Of a DNA stretch of 64,000 nt, positions 8,759-16,849 are shown in pieces. Origin of the DNA: Exilibacterium tricleocarpae (lineage in GTDB: Bacteria > Pseudomonadota > Gammaproteobacteria > Pseudomonadales > Cellvibrionaceae); the NCBI RefSeq assembly GCF_007004655.1, contig NZ_ML660091.1, positions 307,514 through 371,513 on the forward strand, given 5' to 3'. How positions within the stretch are numbered: the stretch's first letter is position 1; each line of letters starts with the position of its first letter. The notes beneath the pieces are model-generated. The model saw nothing but the letters and a program-made list of their open reading frames with translations. It was not told the DNA's origin and did not search any database. A program made the position numbers and the translations under genes.

Positions 8759-9628
8759 ATGCAATACGCCGATGTCATGCATCAATTCGCCACCCGGCAC
8801 TCGCTGGAAGATCTGACCGACGAAACCCTCAAACATCTTTATGACGGCAATTTCAGTATCGATAAGGCCCACGACTTTATCCGTTTCTACCGCCGCATCG
8901 AGGCCGAACTACTGACGCACCCGGCAATCGCCAACAATCCCTATACGACCTGGTTCAGGCAGGCAGACCTGCGCGATGCTCAAGTGCGCCACTTTTTGGT
9001 GCAGTTTTCGGTGGTAATCAACCAGCTTCTGATCGCCCGCGCGCATCGGGTCGTCAATGCCGGCACCGCAGAGCAGGTGCGCGACGGCCAGTGTCTATTG
9101 CTGGAGATGTTGGGCGTACCGGGCGAAGATTCAAAGGCCCATCCCGCCGGCGCGCCGTCGATCGGTGATGCCGGTGTCAGTGCCACTCCCGCTACCAGCC
9201 GGTTCGAGGGTCTGGTAGCGCTGGCCGAACAACTGGGATTGAGCTGTGGCGATCTCGGCCATCGCGACCAGGGCACTCCCGGCACGCTGTTTTTATGCGA
9301 CGAGTTGCTGCGACTTTACGCCAGCACCGATATCACCACCGCCGAGGCGGCGGCGTTTGCCGTCGACAACTGGTCAACGACGGTTTTCTGGCGCGACCTG
9401 GTCGAGGGCATGACACGCTACCAGGCCAGCCGTTGTGTGTCCCTGCCGACCGCCGTGTTCGAACGGCTGGCCGACGATACGCCTTTCTATGATAAGGAAA
9501 AGTTGGAGAACAGTTACTTTACCAACAACCTGGACGAACAACTGTATATGACAAGAGGCTACGAAATGCTCGACGGGATTTATGCCTTCTGGAAAGGATT
9601 GGACGACGATCGCAAACACCTGCACTGA
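8759..9628 (+). CDS. Conserved hypothetical protein, predicted all-helical (possibly heme-oxygenase-like fold)
   Basis: A 289-residue soluble protein with no signal peptide. The segment from about residue 38 to 100 (HDFIRFYRRIEAELLTHPAI, then WFRQADLRDAQVRHFLVQFSVV) resembles the helical core of TenA/PqqC/heme-oxygenase-like proteins, and EAELLTH puts a Glu and a His six residues apart, as in a metal site. I cannot confirm metal binding. A Gly/Pro/Ala-rich linker near 125-150 separates the N-terminal part from a C-terminal helical half with many acidic residues. It follows the flavodoxin-like gene in the same direction, so an electron-donor relation is possible but only inferred. Confidence 0.65.
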   Translation: MQYADVMHQFATRHSLEDLTDETLKHLYDGNFSIDKAHDFIRFYRRIEAELLTHPAIANNPYTTWFRQADLRDAQVRHFLVQFSVVINQLLIARAHRVVNAGTAEQVRDGQCLLLEMLGVPGEDSKAHPAGAPSIGDAGVSATPATSRFEGLVALAEQLGLSCGDLGHRDQGTPGTLFLCDELLRLYASTDITTAEAAAFAVDNWSTTVFWRDLVEGMTRYQASRCVSLPTAVFERLADDTPFYDKEKLENSYFTNNLDEQLYMTRGYEMLDGIYAFWKGLDDDRKHLH

Positions 9629-9783
9629 ACCGCTGCCATTTGCCAAGCCCGGCTCAATTCGATGAGCTGCCTCCAAGCGCATGTGACCCGATGCGGTTAG
9701 TGTTTGGGTTAAGTTGGGATAAAAGCGTTGTTTTAGGGGGTGCCGCCCGGCGCGGGTGGCACAGTCTCGATTACATAACTAGC

Positions 9784-10890
9784 TTACAACATGGCTTCCA
9801 AACAGCTGCGAGCCAGTTTTCTACAGCGCGCCGGCGACCAGCCCTGTTGCGGCTCGGGCGCGTTGGCGGCATCTTTAAACGGCATTTCCAACGTCATCGC
9901 CAGGCAGCCGAAGTGCTGGGCAATGTAGTTGGTGCACATACTAAGGTTACCCTGCCCCGGCGCAGCGACCGGGTAACCGTAACGGGTTTGAAATTCGGGA
10001 TTCAATTCAGCCAGGTGATGGCGATAACCATCGAGTTCCTGCTGCCGGGTCGGGCTCCAGTCGGGGACCCCTTCGGCGCCGGCGATAAAGTTGTAAGGCA
10101 GCGCCTCGTCACCGTGCACATCGAGACAGAAATCCACCCCGGTCTGCTGCATCTTTTGCCTGACGACGAAAACTTCCGGTGTCGCCGCTTCACTTGGTTC
10201 CAGCCAGGCGCGGTTTAAATCGCGGCCGCAGGCATTGGTTCTGAGATGGCCGCGGGCACTGCCGTCGGGATTCATATTCGGCACCAGATAGAAAACGTAT
10301 TGCGACAACAGTTTACCGGCCACGCTGTCGTCGCTGTCTAACAAACGCCCGATACATCCCTCCATCCACCACTCGGCCATGGTTTCGCCGGGGTGTTGCC
10401 GGGCGATGATCCAGGCGGTTTTTTTACCGGCGCCGGCCTCACCGACAGTCAGCAACTCGATCTCATGACCGTCGGGCGTCTTTCCCAAACTCTGATAACT
10501 GACCAGCGAGGATTCTCGGGCCCGGTTGATAAGCTGGCGGTGCTGCGCCAGCGTATAAGGCGCAAAGTAAGCGTAATAAACTTCGTCCCGGGTCGGTTGA
10601 TGACGAATGGTCAGGGACTCGCCATCAAAATCGGTCGGCACCCTGAACCAGGTATCCTGATCGTAGGAGGCAACCGCGTGATAGTCCCGGAACCCATCCA
10701 CGTAGGATACCTGCCCGGCATTTTCGATCACCATGCGGCAGGACGCGTTCGCCGCCCCGGTCAGGCAGAAATAAAACCACTGCATTTCCTTGCTGTCGTG
10801 GTCGGGCAGGATACTGAGGCGGATATTGTCGGGCGCGGCCGCGGCGATACAATGAATATTGCCACTGGTAAAATCACTGGAGATTTTCAT
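9784..10890 (-). CDS. M14 family zinc carboxypeptidase (cytosolic carboxypeptidase-like)
   Basis: A 368-residue cytoplasmic protein. Residues 1-125 form a beta-rich N-terminal domain typical of the AGTPBP/CCP subgroup; the peptidase domain follows. Zinc ligands are His166 and Glu169 in QHPGET and His259 in LDVHGDE; NPDG (207-210) and GRDLNRAW give substrate-binding residues, and Glu335 in TLEMPF is the catalytic base. Eukaryotic relatives remove glutamates from protein tails; bacterial substrates are not known. The ATG at 10890 is the only good start. It is convergent with the helical-protein gene upstream in the window. Confidence 0.9.
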   Translation of the reverse strand: MKISSDFTSGNIHCIAAAAPDNIRLSILPDHDSKEMQWFYFCLTGAANASCRMVIENAGQVSYVDGFRDYHAVASYDQDTWFRVPTDFDGESLTIRHQPTRDEVYYAYFAPYTLAQHRQLINRARESSLVSYQSLGKTPDGHEIELLTVGEAGAGKKTAWIIARQHPGETMAEWWMEGCIGRLLDSDDSVAGKLLSQYVFYLVPNMNPDGSARGHLRTNACGRDLNRAWLEPSEAATPEVFVVRQKMQQTGVDFCLDVHGDEALPYNFIAGAEGVPDWSPTRQQELDGYRHHLAELNPEFQTRYGYPVAAPGQGNLSMCTNYIAQHFGCLAMTLEMPFKDAANAPEPQQGWSPARCRKLARSCLEAML

Positions 10891-11213
10891 AACACGGGAT
10901 TACCGGATTTGTGGATTGATGTTCGGGACAGTAAAGACAACTGCAACAAAACGGATTGCAAAAAATCAAATTGTCCCCGGCAGTTACAGGGGTAATTTTT
11001 CACGATCGCCTCACCCCGGTAAACTTCGGTACTGCCGGGGCAAGACTATAGCCGCTAACAGGCCACAACCTCAAGCGCGGACAAATGCCGTGTGGAAACT
11101 CACTCAGGGCAGCATCACTATTGCGGGGAGATGACAGAGAACACGACTTGGCTGAGCCGGTCTGGCTTGAGGCCCGGCCGCCCGTGTGGGCAACCAGGCG
11201 CCAGGCCGGGTGG
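10891..11213. other. Intergenic region with long inverted repeat
   Basis: The 323-base spacer between prpD (its 3' end at 11214) and the carboxypeptidase start. No ORF is convincing. It holds a perfect 10-base inverted repeat, CCCCGGCAGT at 10975-10984 and ACTGCCGGGG at 11031-11040, separated by 46 bases that also pair partly. This could be a terminator for the prp transcript or a structured leader of the carboxypeptidase gene. Confidence 0.55.
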
Positions 11214-12698
11214 TTAAATAACAAACAAGTCCATAAACGCGTTGACCGGTGTCGCCTCCAGTGCCTGTTGATCCTTACAAAGCGAAAAGATCGCCGCACA
11301 GCGTCCGGCCGGAAAGCGGGTGGCCAGATTGCGCTTGAACTTCTCCTCCAGCACCGGAATACCCTCTTCGCGGCGGCGGCGGTGGCCGATGGGATACTCC
11401 ACCTCGACTTTTTCGGTGGCGGTCCCGTCTTTGAAAAAGACCTGCAACGCGTTGGCAATCGAGCGCTTGTCGGGATCGTGGTACTCCTCGCTGTAGCGCT
11501 TGTCTTCAACGACCTCCATTTTTTCGCGCAGCGCGTCGATAACCGGGTTAGCGGCGTGGAAACCATCTTCATAGTGCTCGGCCACCAGATCGCCGAATGC
11601 CAGCGGCACTGCCGTCATATATTGAAGACAGTGATCCCGGTCGGCCGGGTTGGCTAGGGTGCCCACCTTGGAGATGATGCGAATGGCCGATTCGTGGGTA
11701 GTGATAACGATGCGATCGATATCGGCCAGGCGGTCTTTCACCTGCGGGTGCAAAGTAACGGCGGCCTCACAGGCGGTTTGCGAATGGAACTCGGCCGGGA
11801 AGGAAATTTTGAACAGTACATTTTCCATCACATAGGTGCTGTAGTCGCGCTGGAACTTGAAGACGCGGTCCGCTTCGGCTTTTACCTGCTGATCGGCGTT
11901 GGTTTTGGAAAAAGACACGTCGTAGAAACCCCACTGTGGTGCCGTCAGCACGCCGGGAATACCCATTTCACCGCGCATCGACATATCCGCCAGGCGCACG
12001 GCCCGGGAGGTGGCATCGCCGGCGGCCCAGGATTTGCGCGAGCCGGCATTGGGCGCGTGGCGATAGGTGCGCAGCGCCGAGCCGTCGACCCAGGCCTGGC
12101 TCAACGCCGCCATGATCTGCTCCCGATCGCCGCCCAGCAGCCGCGTCACTACCGCTACCGAGGCCACCCGCACCAGCAGCACATGACACAGGCCCACCCG
12201 GTTAAACGAGTTTTCCAGTGCCAGCACACCCTGGATTTCGTGGGCCATCACCATGCTTTCCAACACATCGCGCATGGTCAATGGCGCCTGTCCGTTCGCG
12301 ACCCGCACCTGCGACAGGTAATCGGCGACGGCGAGAATACCGCCCAGGTTATCTGAGGGATGTCCCCACTCTGCCGCCAGCCAGGTGTCATTGTAGTCGA
12401 GCCAGCGAATGATACAGCCGATATCCCAGGCCGCCTTGACCGGATCGAGCCGGAACTGGGTGCCGGGCACACGGGCGCCGTGCGGTACCTGGGTGCCGTC
12501 CACCAGCGGCCCCAGATGTTTGGTGCATTCGGGAAACCGCAGCGCCAGCAGGCCGCAACCCAGGGTATCCATCAGGCAGTTGCGCGCCGTGTCCAGCGCC
12601 TCCTGGGATTCAATCTTGTAGTTCAGCACATAATCGGCAATATCCTGGATGACCTGGTCGTAGTCGGGACGGTTGGCGATATCAACATTAGCACTCAT
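11214..12698 (-). CDS. prpD: PrpD, 2-methylcitrate dehydratase
   Basis: A 494-residue protein of the MmgE/PrpD family: [17 protein letters not shown] near the N-terminus, then [14 protein letters not shown] and [14 protein letters not shown], the latter containing the conserved active-site region. It dehydrates 2-methylcitrate to 2-methylaconitate in the propionate-degrading methylcitrate cycle and does not need an iron-sulfur cluster. Length is typical. It is the last gene of the prp operon, 78 bases after prpC. Because no acnD or prpF genes are present, PrpD probably does the dehydration as in enteric bacteria. Confidence 0.96.
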   Translation of the reverse strand: MSANVDIANRPDYDQVIQDIADYVLNYKIESQEALDTARNCLMDTLGCGLLALRFPECTKHLGPLVDGTQVPHGARVPGTQFRLDPVKAAWDIGCIIRWLDYNDTWLAAEWGHPSDNLGGILAVADYLSQVRVANGQAPLTMRDVLESMVMAHEIQGVLALENSFNRVGLCHVLLVRVASVAVVTRLLGGDREQIMAALSQAWVDGSALRTYRHAPNAGSRKSWAAGDATSRAVRLADMSMRGEMGIPGVLTAPQWGFYDVSFSKTNADQQVKAEADRVFKFQRDYSTYVMENVLFKISFPAEFHSQTACEAAVTLHPQVKDRLADIDRIVITTHESAIRIISKVGTLANPADRDHCLQYMTAVPLAFGDLVAEHYEDGFHAANPVIDALREKMEVVEDKRYSEEYHDPDKRSIANALQVFFKDGTATEKVEVEYPIGHRRRREEGIPVLEEKFKRNLATRFPAGRCAAIFSLCKDQQALEATPVNAFMDLFVI

Positions 12699-12776
12699 AG
12701 TAACGATTTCTAACCTCTAACTGTGGGTTCAACAATTCCGGTGCAACGGGGTTTGAATAGCGATCGGCGGCCGCCG

Positions 12777-13901
12777 TCAGCGCGATTCGATCGGCGGCAC
12801 GGGGCGCAGGTCTGCGCCGGTGTACTCGGCAGACGGGCGGATAATGCGGTTGTCGGCCCGCTGCTCGAACACATGCGCCGCCCAGCCCGTCAAGCGCGAG
12901 CAGACAAAAATCGGGGTAAACAATTTGGTCGGTATGCCCATAAAGTGGTAGGCCGAGGCGTGAAAGAAGTCGGCGTTGCAAAACAGTTTTTTCTCCCGCC
13001 ACATAACCTCTTCACAGCGCACTGACACCGGATAGAGCACGTCGTCACCCACCTCCTTGGCCAGCTTCTCGGACCAGCCTTTGATGATCTCGTTGCGCGG
13101 ATCGGATTCGCGATAGATGGCGTGGCCGAACCCCATAATCTTCTCCTTGCGCTCGAGCATGCCCATAATGCCGGCCTCGGCCTCTTCCACCGAGGTCCAG
13201 TTCTGGATCATGGCCATGGCCGCCTCGTTGGCGCCGCCGTGCAGCGGTCCGCGCAACGAGCCGATGGCACCGGTCACACAACTGTGCAGGTCCGACAGTG
13301 TCGAGGCGCAGACCCGGGCCGTGAAGGTCGAGGCGTTGAACTCGTGTTCGGCATAGAGAATCAACGACACGTTCATCACCCGCTCATGCAGTGCGTTGGG
13401 CTTTTTCCCGTGCAGCATGTGCAGAAAATGCGCGCCGATCGTGTCGTCGTCGGTTTCGGTCTCGATGCGGTCGCCGTCGTGACTGTAGCGGTACCAATAG
13501 CAGATGATACTGGGAAACGCCGCCAGCATCCGGTTGGCCTGATCCAGTTGTTGGGAAAAATCCGCTTCGGTTTCCAGGTTGCCCAACATGGAACAGCCGG
13601 TGCGCATCACGTCCATCGGATGGGCGTCGGCGGGAATGCGCTCGAGCACCTCGCGCAATGCCGCCGGCAAGCCGCGCTTGGTTTTCAGCAGTGCTTTGTA
13701 GTCGGCCAGTTCACCGCGGTTGGGCAATTTGCCGTAAAAGATAAGATAAGCGACTTCCTCAAACTCACAGTGTTCTGCCAGGTCCTTAACGTCATAGCCC
13801 AGATAGGTTAAACCCGAACCGGACACGCCGACGGTGGACAGTGCCGTTTTACCTGCGACCTGGCCTCTGAGACCGGCGCCGCCGAGTTGTTTTTCTGCCA
13901 T
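12777..13901 (-). CDS. prpC: PrpC, 2-methylcitrate synthase
   Basis: A 374-residue citrate-synthase-family enzyme that condenses propionyl-CoA with oxaloacetate. Key motifs are FNASTF (188-193), GPLHGGANE (218-226, with an active-site His) and GFGHAIYRESDPR (about 257-269, second His and CoA region). The ATG at 13901 is chosen because AGGAG lies 7 bases before it; a longer reading frame starts 21 bases upstream. PrpC-type length and the short N-terminus separate it from the ordinary citrate synthase GltA. It is flanked by prpB and prpD on the same strand. Confidence 0.95.
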   Translation of the reverse strand: MAEKQLGGAGLRGQVAGKTALSTVGVSGSGLTYLGYDVKDLAEHCEFEEVAYLIFYGKLPNRGELADYKALLKTKRGLPAALREVLERIPADAHPMDVMRTGCSMLGNLETEADFSQQLDQANRMLAAFPSIICYWYRYSHDGDRIETETDDDTIGAHFLHMLHGKKPNALHERVMNVSLILYAEHEFNASTFTARVCASTLSDLHSCVTGAIGSLRGPLHGGANEAAMAMIQNWTSVEEAEAGIMGMLERKEKIMGFGHAIYRESDPRNEIIKGWSEKLAKEVGDDVLYPVSVRCEEVMWREKKLFCNADFFHASAYHFMGIPTKLFTPIFVCSRLTGWAAHVFEQRADNRIIRPSAEYTGADLRPVPPIESR

Positions 13902-13991
13902 GGAAGTTCTCCTGACTGTCAATGTTTGAATGTATGAATGAAGCGCTGTAACAGGATTCTTTGATCTGACCCTGAAGCCTGTTAATTGGGT

Positions 13992-14882
13992 TTACTTGTT
14001 TTTACCCTGGGAAAACAGCTCGTCGAGCTTTTCTTCATAGGCGTGGTAACCGAGATAATCGTAGAGTTCCATGCGGGTCTGCATGGTGTCAACCACTGCG
14101 GTCTGGTCACCCTGCGCCAGAATGTTTTTATAGACCTGCTCGGCGGCTTTGTTCATGGCGCGAAACGCCGACAGCGGGTAGAGCACCAGGTCCACACCCC
14201 AGTCCGCCAGTTGTGACTTGTGGTAGAGCGGGGTTTGTCCAAACTCCGTCATATTGGCCAGCAGCGGCACATCCAGCGCCGCGCGAAACGCCCGGTAGTG
14301 CGGCTCTTCGGTAACGGCCTCGGCAAAGATGCCGTCGGCACCGGCCTCGACACAGGCGCGGGCCCGCTCCACTGCCTTCTCCAGTCCCTCCTGGGCAAAG
14401 GCGTCGGTGCGCGCCATGATAAAGAAGTCGCTGTCGGTGCGGGCATCCACCGCCGCTTTGACCCGATCCACCATTTCCGCCTGACTGACAATTTCCTTGT
14501 TGGGCCGGTGACCACAGCGTTTCTGCGCCACTTGGTCCTCGATATGTACCGCTGCCGCGCCGGCCTTCTCCATATCGCGAATGGTTTTGGCAATATTGAA
14601 CGCACCGCCCCAGCCGGTATCGATATCCACCAGCAACGGCAGTGGCGTGGCGGCGGTAATGCGCCGCACGTCCTCGAGCACATCGTTTAACGACGTCATA
14701 CCCAGGTCGGGCAGTCCGTAGGATGCGTTGGCGACACCGCCGCCCGACAGGTAGATGGCCTGGTGGCCGATAGCCTGCGCCATCATGGCGGCGTAGGCAT
14801 TGACGGCCCCCACGACCTGGAGGGGTTTGTTATTGCGCAGGGCCAGTCGAAACCTGGCGCCGGGGCTGAGCGGTTGTGTCAT
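13992..14882 (-). CDS. prpB: PrpB, 2-methylisocitrate lyase
   Basis: A 296-residue member of the isocitrate lyase/PEP mutase superfamily that splits 2-methylisocitrate into pyruvate and succinate. The catalytic loop KRCGHR lies at 121-126 with Cys123 as acid/base, and the Mg site lies in [11 protein letters not shown] (about 83-93). Length matches the family. Its start codon overlaps the stop of the GntR regulator gene by four bases (ATGA), so the regulator and prpB are translated as a coupled pair. About 90 bases separate it from prpC. Confidence 0.97.
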   Translation of the reverse strand: MTQPLSPGARFRLALRNNKPLQVVGAVNAYAAMMAQAIGHQAIYLSGGGVANASYGLPDLGMTSLNDVLEDVRRITAATPLPLLVDIDTGWGGAFNIAKTIRDMEKAGAAAVHIEDQVAQKRCGHRPNKEIVSQAEMVDRVKAAVDARTDSDFFIMARTDAFAQEGLEKAVERARACVEAGADGIFAEAVTEEPHYRAFRAALDVPLLANMTEFGQTPLYHKSQLADWGVDLVLYPLSAFRAMNKAAEQVYKNILAQGDQTAVVDTMQTRMELYDYLGYHAYEEKLDELFSQGKNK

Positions 14883-15646
14883 TGAGCGAGTCCTCTGTGA
14901 TCATTGCGGGGCCCGGCCGGCCGTGCGCTGTCCGCGAGGCGGGCGGCGTCGGCGGGCGGGTCGGATTGCAGGCGTTTTTCGATATTTTGCCGGGAGGCAC
15001 GGATATGGCGTCGCATCAGTATTTCCGCCAGTTCGCCGTCCCCGTCCTCGATGGCGTCGATAATCTGGCTGTGCTCACTGAAGGCGCGGCGGGCGCGGGG
15101 ACTGGGCATGCCGAACTGGTAGCGGTAAAACCGTACCAGGTGGTAGAGGTCATGGCACAGCAGGCCGATCAGTTTGGCATTGTTGGAACCCTGCACGATC
15201 CGGTAGTGGAAATCCAGATCCCCCTCTTTCTGAAAATAGGCGCGCCCTTCCTGTAAGTCAGCATTTTGCATATGCGCCTCGAGCAGGCGCCGCAGCTCGT
15301 CGATCTCTCCCTGGCTCATATGCTCGGCCGCGAGCCGGCAGGCCATGCCCTCCAGCGCCTCGCGCACGAGATAGAGTTCCAACAGTTCGGTGGTGTTCAG
15401 CACGATCACCCGGGCACCGACATTCGGTTTGCGCACAATCAGGCGGCAGGCTTCCAGGCGGCTTAGGGCTTCGCGCAAAGGACCGCGGCTGATACCGTAG
15501 GCCCTGGCCAGCTCCGGCTCACTGATTTTGCTGCCGGCGGCGATCTCACCTTCGACTATGGCCCTGACGATCTGCTCAAAGACCTTGTCGGCAATAGTCA
15601 CCGGCGACCCGGGTACGGCGCTGTCGGCGGACACAGATTGCTGCAT
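14879..15646 (-). CDS. GntR family transcriptional regulator (FCD domain), likely prp operon regulator
   Basis: A 255-residue protein with a GntR winged helix at about 17-85 ([22 protein letters not shown] is the recognition region) and an FCD ligand domain with metal-site residues in [27 protein letters not shown] and [11 protein letters not shown]. The C-terminus (about 225-255) is Ala/Pro/Arg-rich and poorly ordered. It is the first gene of the prp operon and lies directly downstream of a palindrome matching GntR sites, so it probably represses the operon until 2-methylcitrate or a related metabolite binds. A GntR-type regulator at the head of prpB is also known in Pseudomonas. Confidence 0.9.
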   Translation of the reverse strand: MQQSVSADSAVPGSPVTIADKVFEQIVRAIVEGEIAAGSKISEPELARAYGISRGPLREALSRLEACRLIVRKPNVGARVIVLNTTELLELYLVREALEGMACRLAAEHMSQGEIDELRRLLEAHMQNADLQEGRAYFQKEGDLDFHYRIVQGSNNAKLIGLLCHDLYHLVRFYRYQFGMPSPRARRAFSEHSQIIDAIEDGDGELAEILMRRHIRASRQNIEKRLQSDPPADAARLADSARPAGPRNDHRGLAQ

Positions 15647-15692
15647 TTCAGTGGTTGTGGAAATAGGTTTAAACTTCCCTTTCGGCGTTTAA

Positions 15693-15704
15693 ATTGTCGA
15701 CAAT
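15693..15704. promoter_or_regulatory. Perfect palindromic operator, likely GntR (PrpR) site
   Basis: ATTGTCGACAAT is a perfect 12-base palindrome positioned about 10-21 bases after the predicted transcription start, where binding would block RNA polymerase. The form resembles sites of FCD-type GntR regulators. Confidence 0.75.
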
Positions 15705-15720
15705 CTGGAAAAGCGCAGCC

Positions 15721-15749
15721 ATTCTATTGCCAATATAGACTCCAGTCAA
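15721..15749 (-). promoter_or_regulatory. Sigma70-like promoter of the prp operon
   Basis: Read on the minus strand: TTGACT (-35, 15744-15749), a 17-base spacer and TAGAAT (-10, 15721-15726). This is five of six and five of six against the consensus with ideal spacing, and a start of transcription near 15714 would give a leader of about 70 bases to the regulator ATG at 15646. The operators overlap or flank it. Confidence 0.75.
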
Positions 15750-15765
15750 TCGACAAAGTCCTTTA

Positions 15766-15777
15766 TATGTCGACAAT
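15766..15777. promoter_or_regulatory. Second, imperfect copy of the GntR operator
   Basis: TATGTCGACAAT differs from the perfect site in two positions and lies upstream of the -35. A further half-site TCGACAA at 15750-15756 abuts the -35 hexamer, so three TCGACAA-containing sites frame the promoter. Confidence 0.6.
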
Positions 15778-15983
15778 CTTAGCAATCGCCCTCTTATAGT
15801 GCTTGTCTATTTAGGTTTAGGTGAGCCGTCATCTCAGGTATTAGAGAGGTCGCTATCCCGGGCATGGAGGGGGCGGCCTCTACCTGTCATATATTGCGGT
15901 CAAACTGCGGTGGCGCTGGTGGAGCCAAGCGGCATTTACAGGCATAATGCCGGCCTTCGATGAGAAGTTAGTGACAAATACGC

Positions 15984-16517
15984 ATGGCCCGAAAGCTGCT
16001 CAAGCGTTGGATGCCGGACCCGACGAATGTAAAGAAGAACCCCTCCCTGCACTTTCTGGGAGATTTGCGTCACGACCCCAACCTGTTTCACCTCAATCGG
16101 CACTCGGTATCGGTGGCATTTTTTGTCGGCGTTTTTTGCGCGTTTCTCCCTATACCCGGGCAAATGCCTATCGCCGCCATCGCCGCGTTGCTGGTGCGCT
16201 GCAACCTGCCGCTGGCGGTGGCGTTGGTCTGGATCAGCAACCCTGTGACCATTCCGCCGATTTTTTTCGCTACCTACGAACTTGGCCGCTGGATTTTACA
16301 AACGCCGGAAATCCAGTTTTCCATTGAGTTGTCCTGGGAATGGGTGACCACCAAACTGGTAAAACTTTGGCAGCCGCTATTGGTGGGATCGCTGTTGTCG
16401 GGGATATTTTTTGGCACCTTGGGCTATGTGACCATGCAACTGTTCTGGCGCTGGCATGTGGTGAGCAACTGGCGCAAGCGCCAGCAGATGCGTAATGATA
16501 CCAGGGAGAATCGCTAA
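15984..16517 (+). CDS. DUF2062 domain membrane protein
   Basis: A 177-residue protein with three hydrophobic stretches: about 43-70 (VSVAFFVGVFCAFLPIPGQM), 75-105 and 127-150. The pattern GxFxAFLPxPGQM and WISNPVTIPPIFF is typical of DUF2062, small inner-membrane proteins of unknown function. In Pseudomonas a gene of this family sits between comEC and the lol genes. Here it is separated from comEC by about 7.9 kb of accessory genes and transcribed in the opposite direction to lol, which marks the boundaries of an insertion. Confidence 0.85.
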   Translation: MARKLLKRWMPDPTNVKKNPSLHFLGDLRHDPNLFHLNRHSVSVAFFVGVFCAFLPIPGQMPIAAIAALLVRCNLPLAVALVWISNPVTIPPIFFATYELGRWILQTPEIQFSIELSWEWVTTKLVKLWQPLLVGSLLSGIFFGTLGYVTMQLFWRWHVVSNWRKRQQMRNDTRENR

Positions 16518-16561
16518 GGGCTTGCACCGTCCAAGCTGTATAAGACCTTGCCACCCTGATC

Positions 16562-16582
16562 GGTTCACACCGGAAGTGAACC
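16562..16582. terminator. Short hairpin between convergent genes
   Basis: A perfect 7-bp stem (GGTTCAC / GTGAACC) with a 7-base loop, 45 bases after the DUF2062 stop. It has no U-run, so a terminator role is only suggested by position between convergent genes. Confidence 0.35.
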
Positions 16583-16643
16583 TAGTCCGCTGGCACCATC
16601 GAGGTTTTAACTCGCAGCAATCTGCCCAATCAGGGACGGGGTG

Positions 16644-16758
16644 GTGCAGGGTGTTTTTCAGCCCCACACTTCAACCCCGTGCCAACAGTAGGGTGTAGTA
16701 GCAGGCAGTGCCCGATGGCAGAGGTCGCGGTTCCGGAAGGCTGAAAAATACCCTGTAC
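16644..16758. repeat. 20-bp inverted repeat, possible small mobile element
   Basis: Left arm 16644-16663 (GTGCAGGGTGTTTTTCAGCC) and right arm 16739-16758 match as inverted repeats in 18 of 20 positions, enclosing 75 bases. This shape fits a short MITE-like element or a large hairpin. No target-site duplication was established. Confidence 0.6.
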
Positions 16759-16849
16759 CGGCGCGGCCCGTGCCGGGTGGCACGCCCCAAAATCCCAGCC
16801 AATAACAAGACCTTCTAACAAGCCAGCCAATCCATTGACCCGGCGCCTC

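Larger units (their letters stand above)
15647..15983. other. Intergenic region between the prp operon and the DUF2062 gene
   Basis: The 337-base spacer between divergent genes. The left half carries the prp promoter and operators listed separately. The right half (about 15800-15983) should contain the promoter of the DUF2062 gene, but I see no clear -35/-10 pair there and no ORF. Confidence 0.6.
16518..16849. other. Intergenic region with two inverted repeats
   Basis: The 332-base spacer between convergent genes (DUF2062 and the S41 peptidase). No ORF is credible. It contains a hairpin GGTTCAC-N7-GTGAACC at 16562-16582 and a 20-base inverted repeat spanning 16644-16758. Confidence 0.6.
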
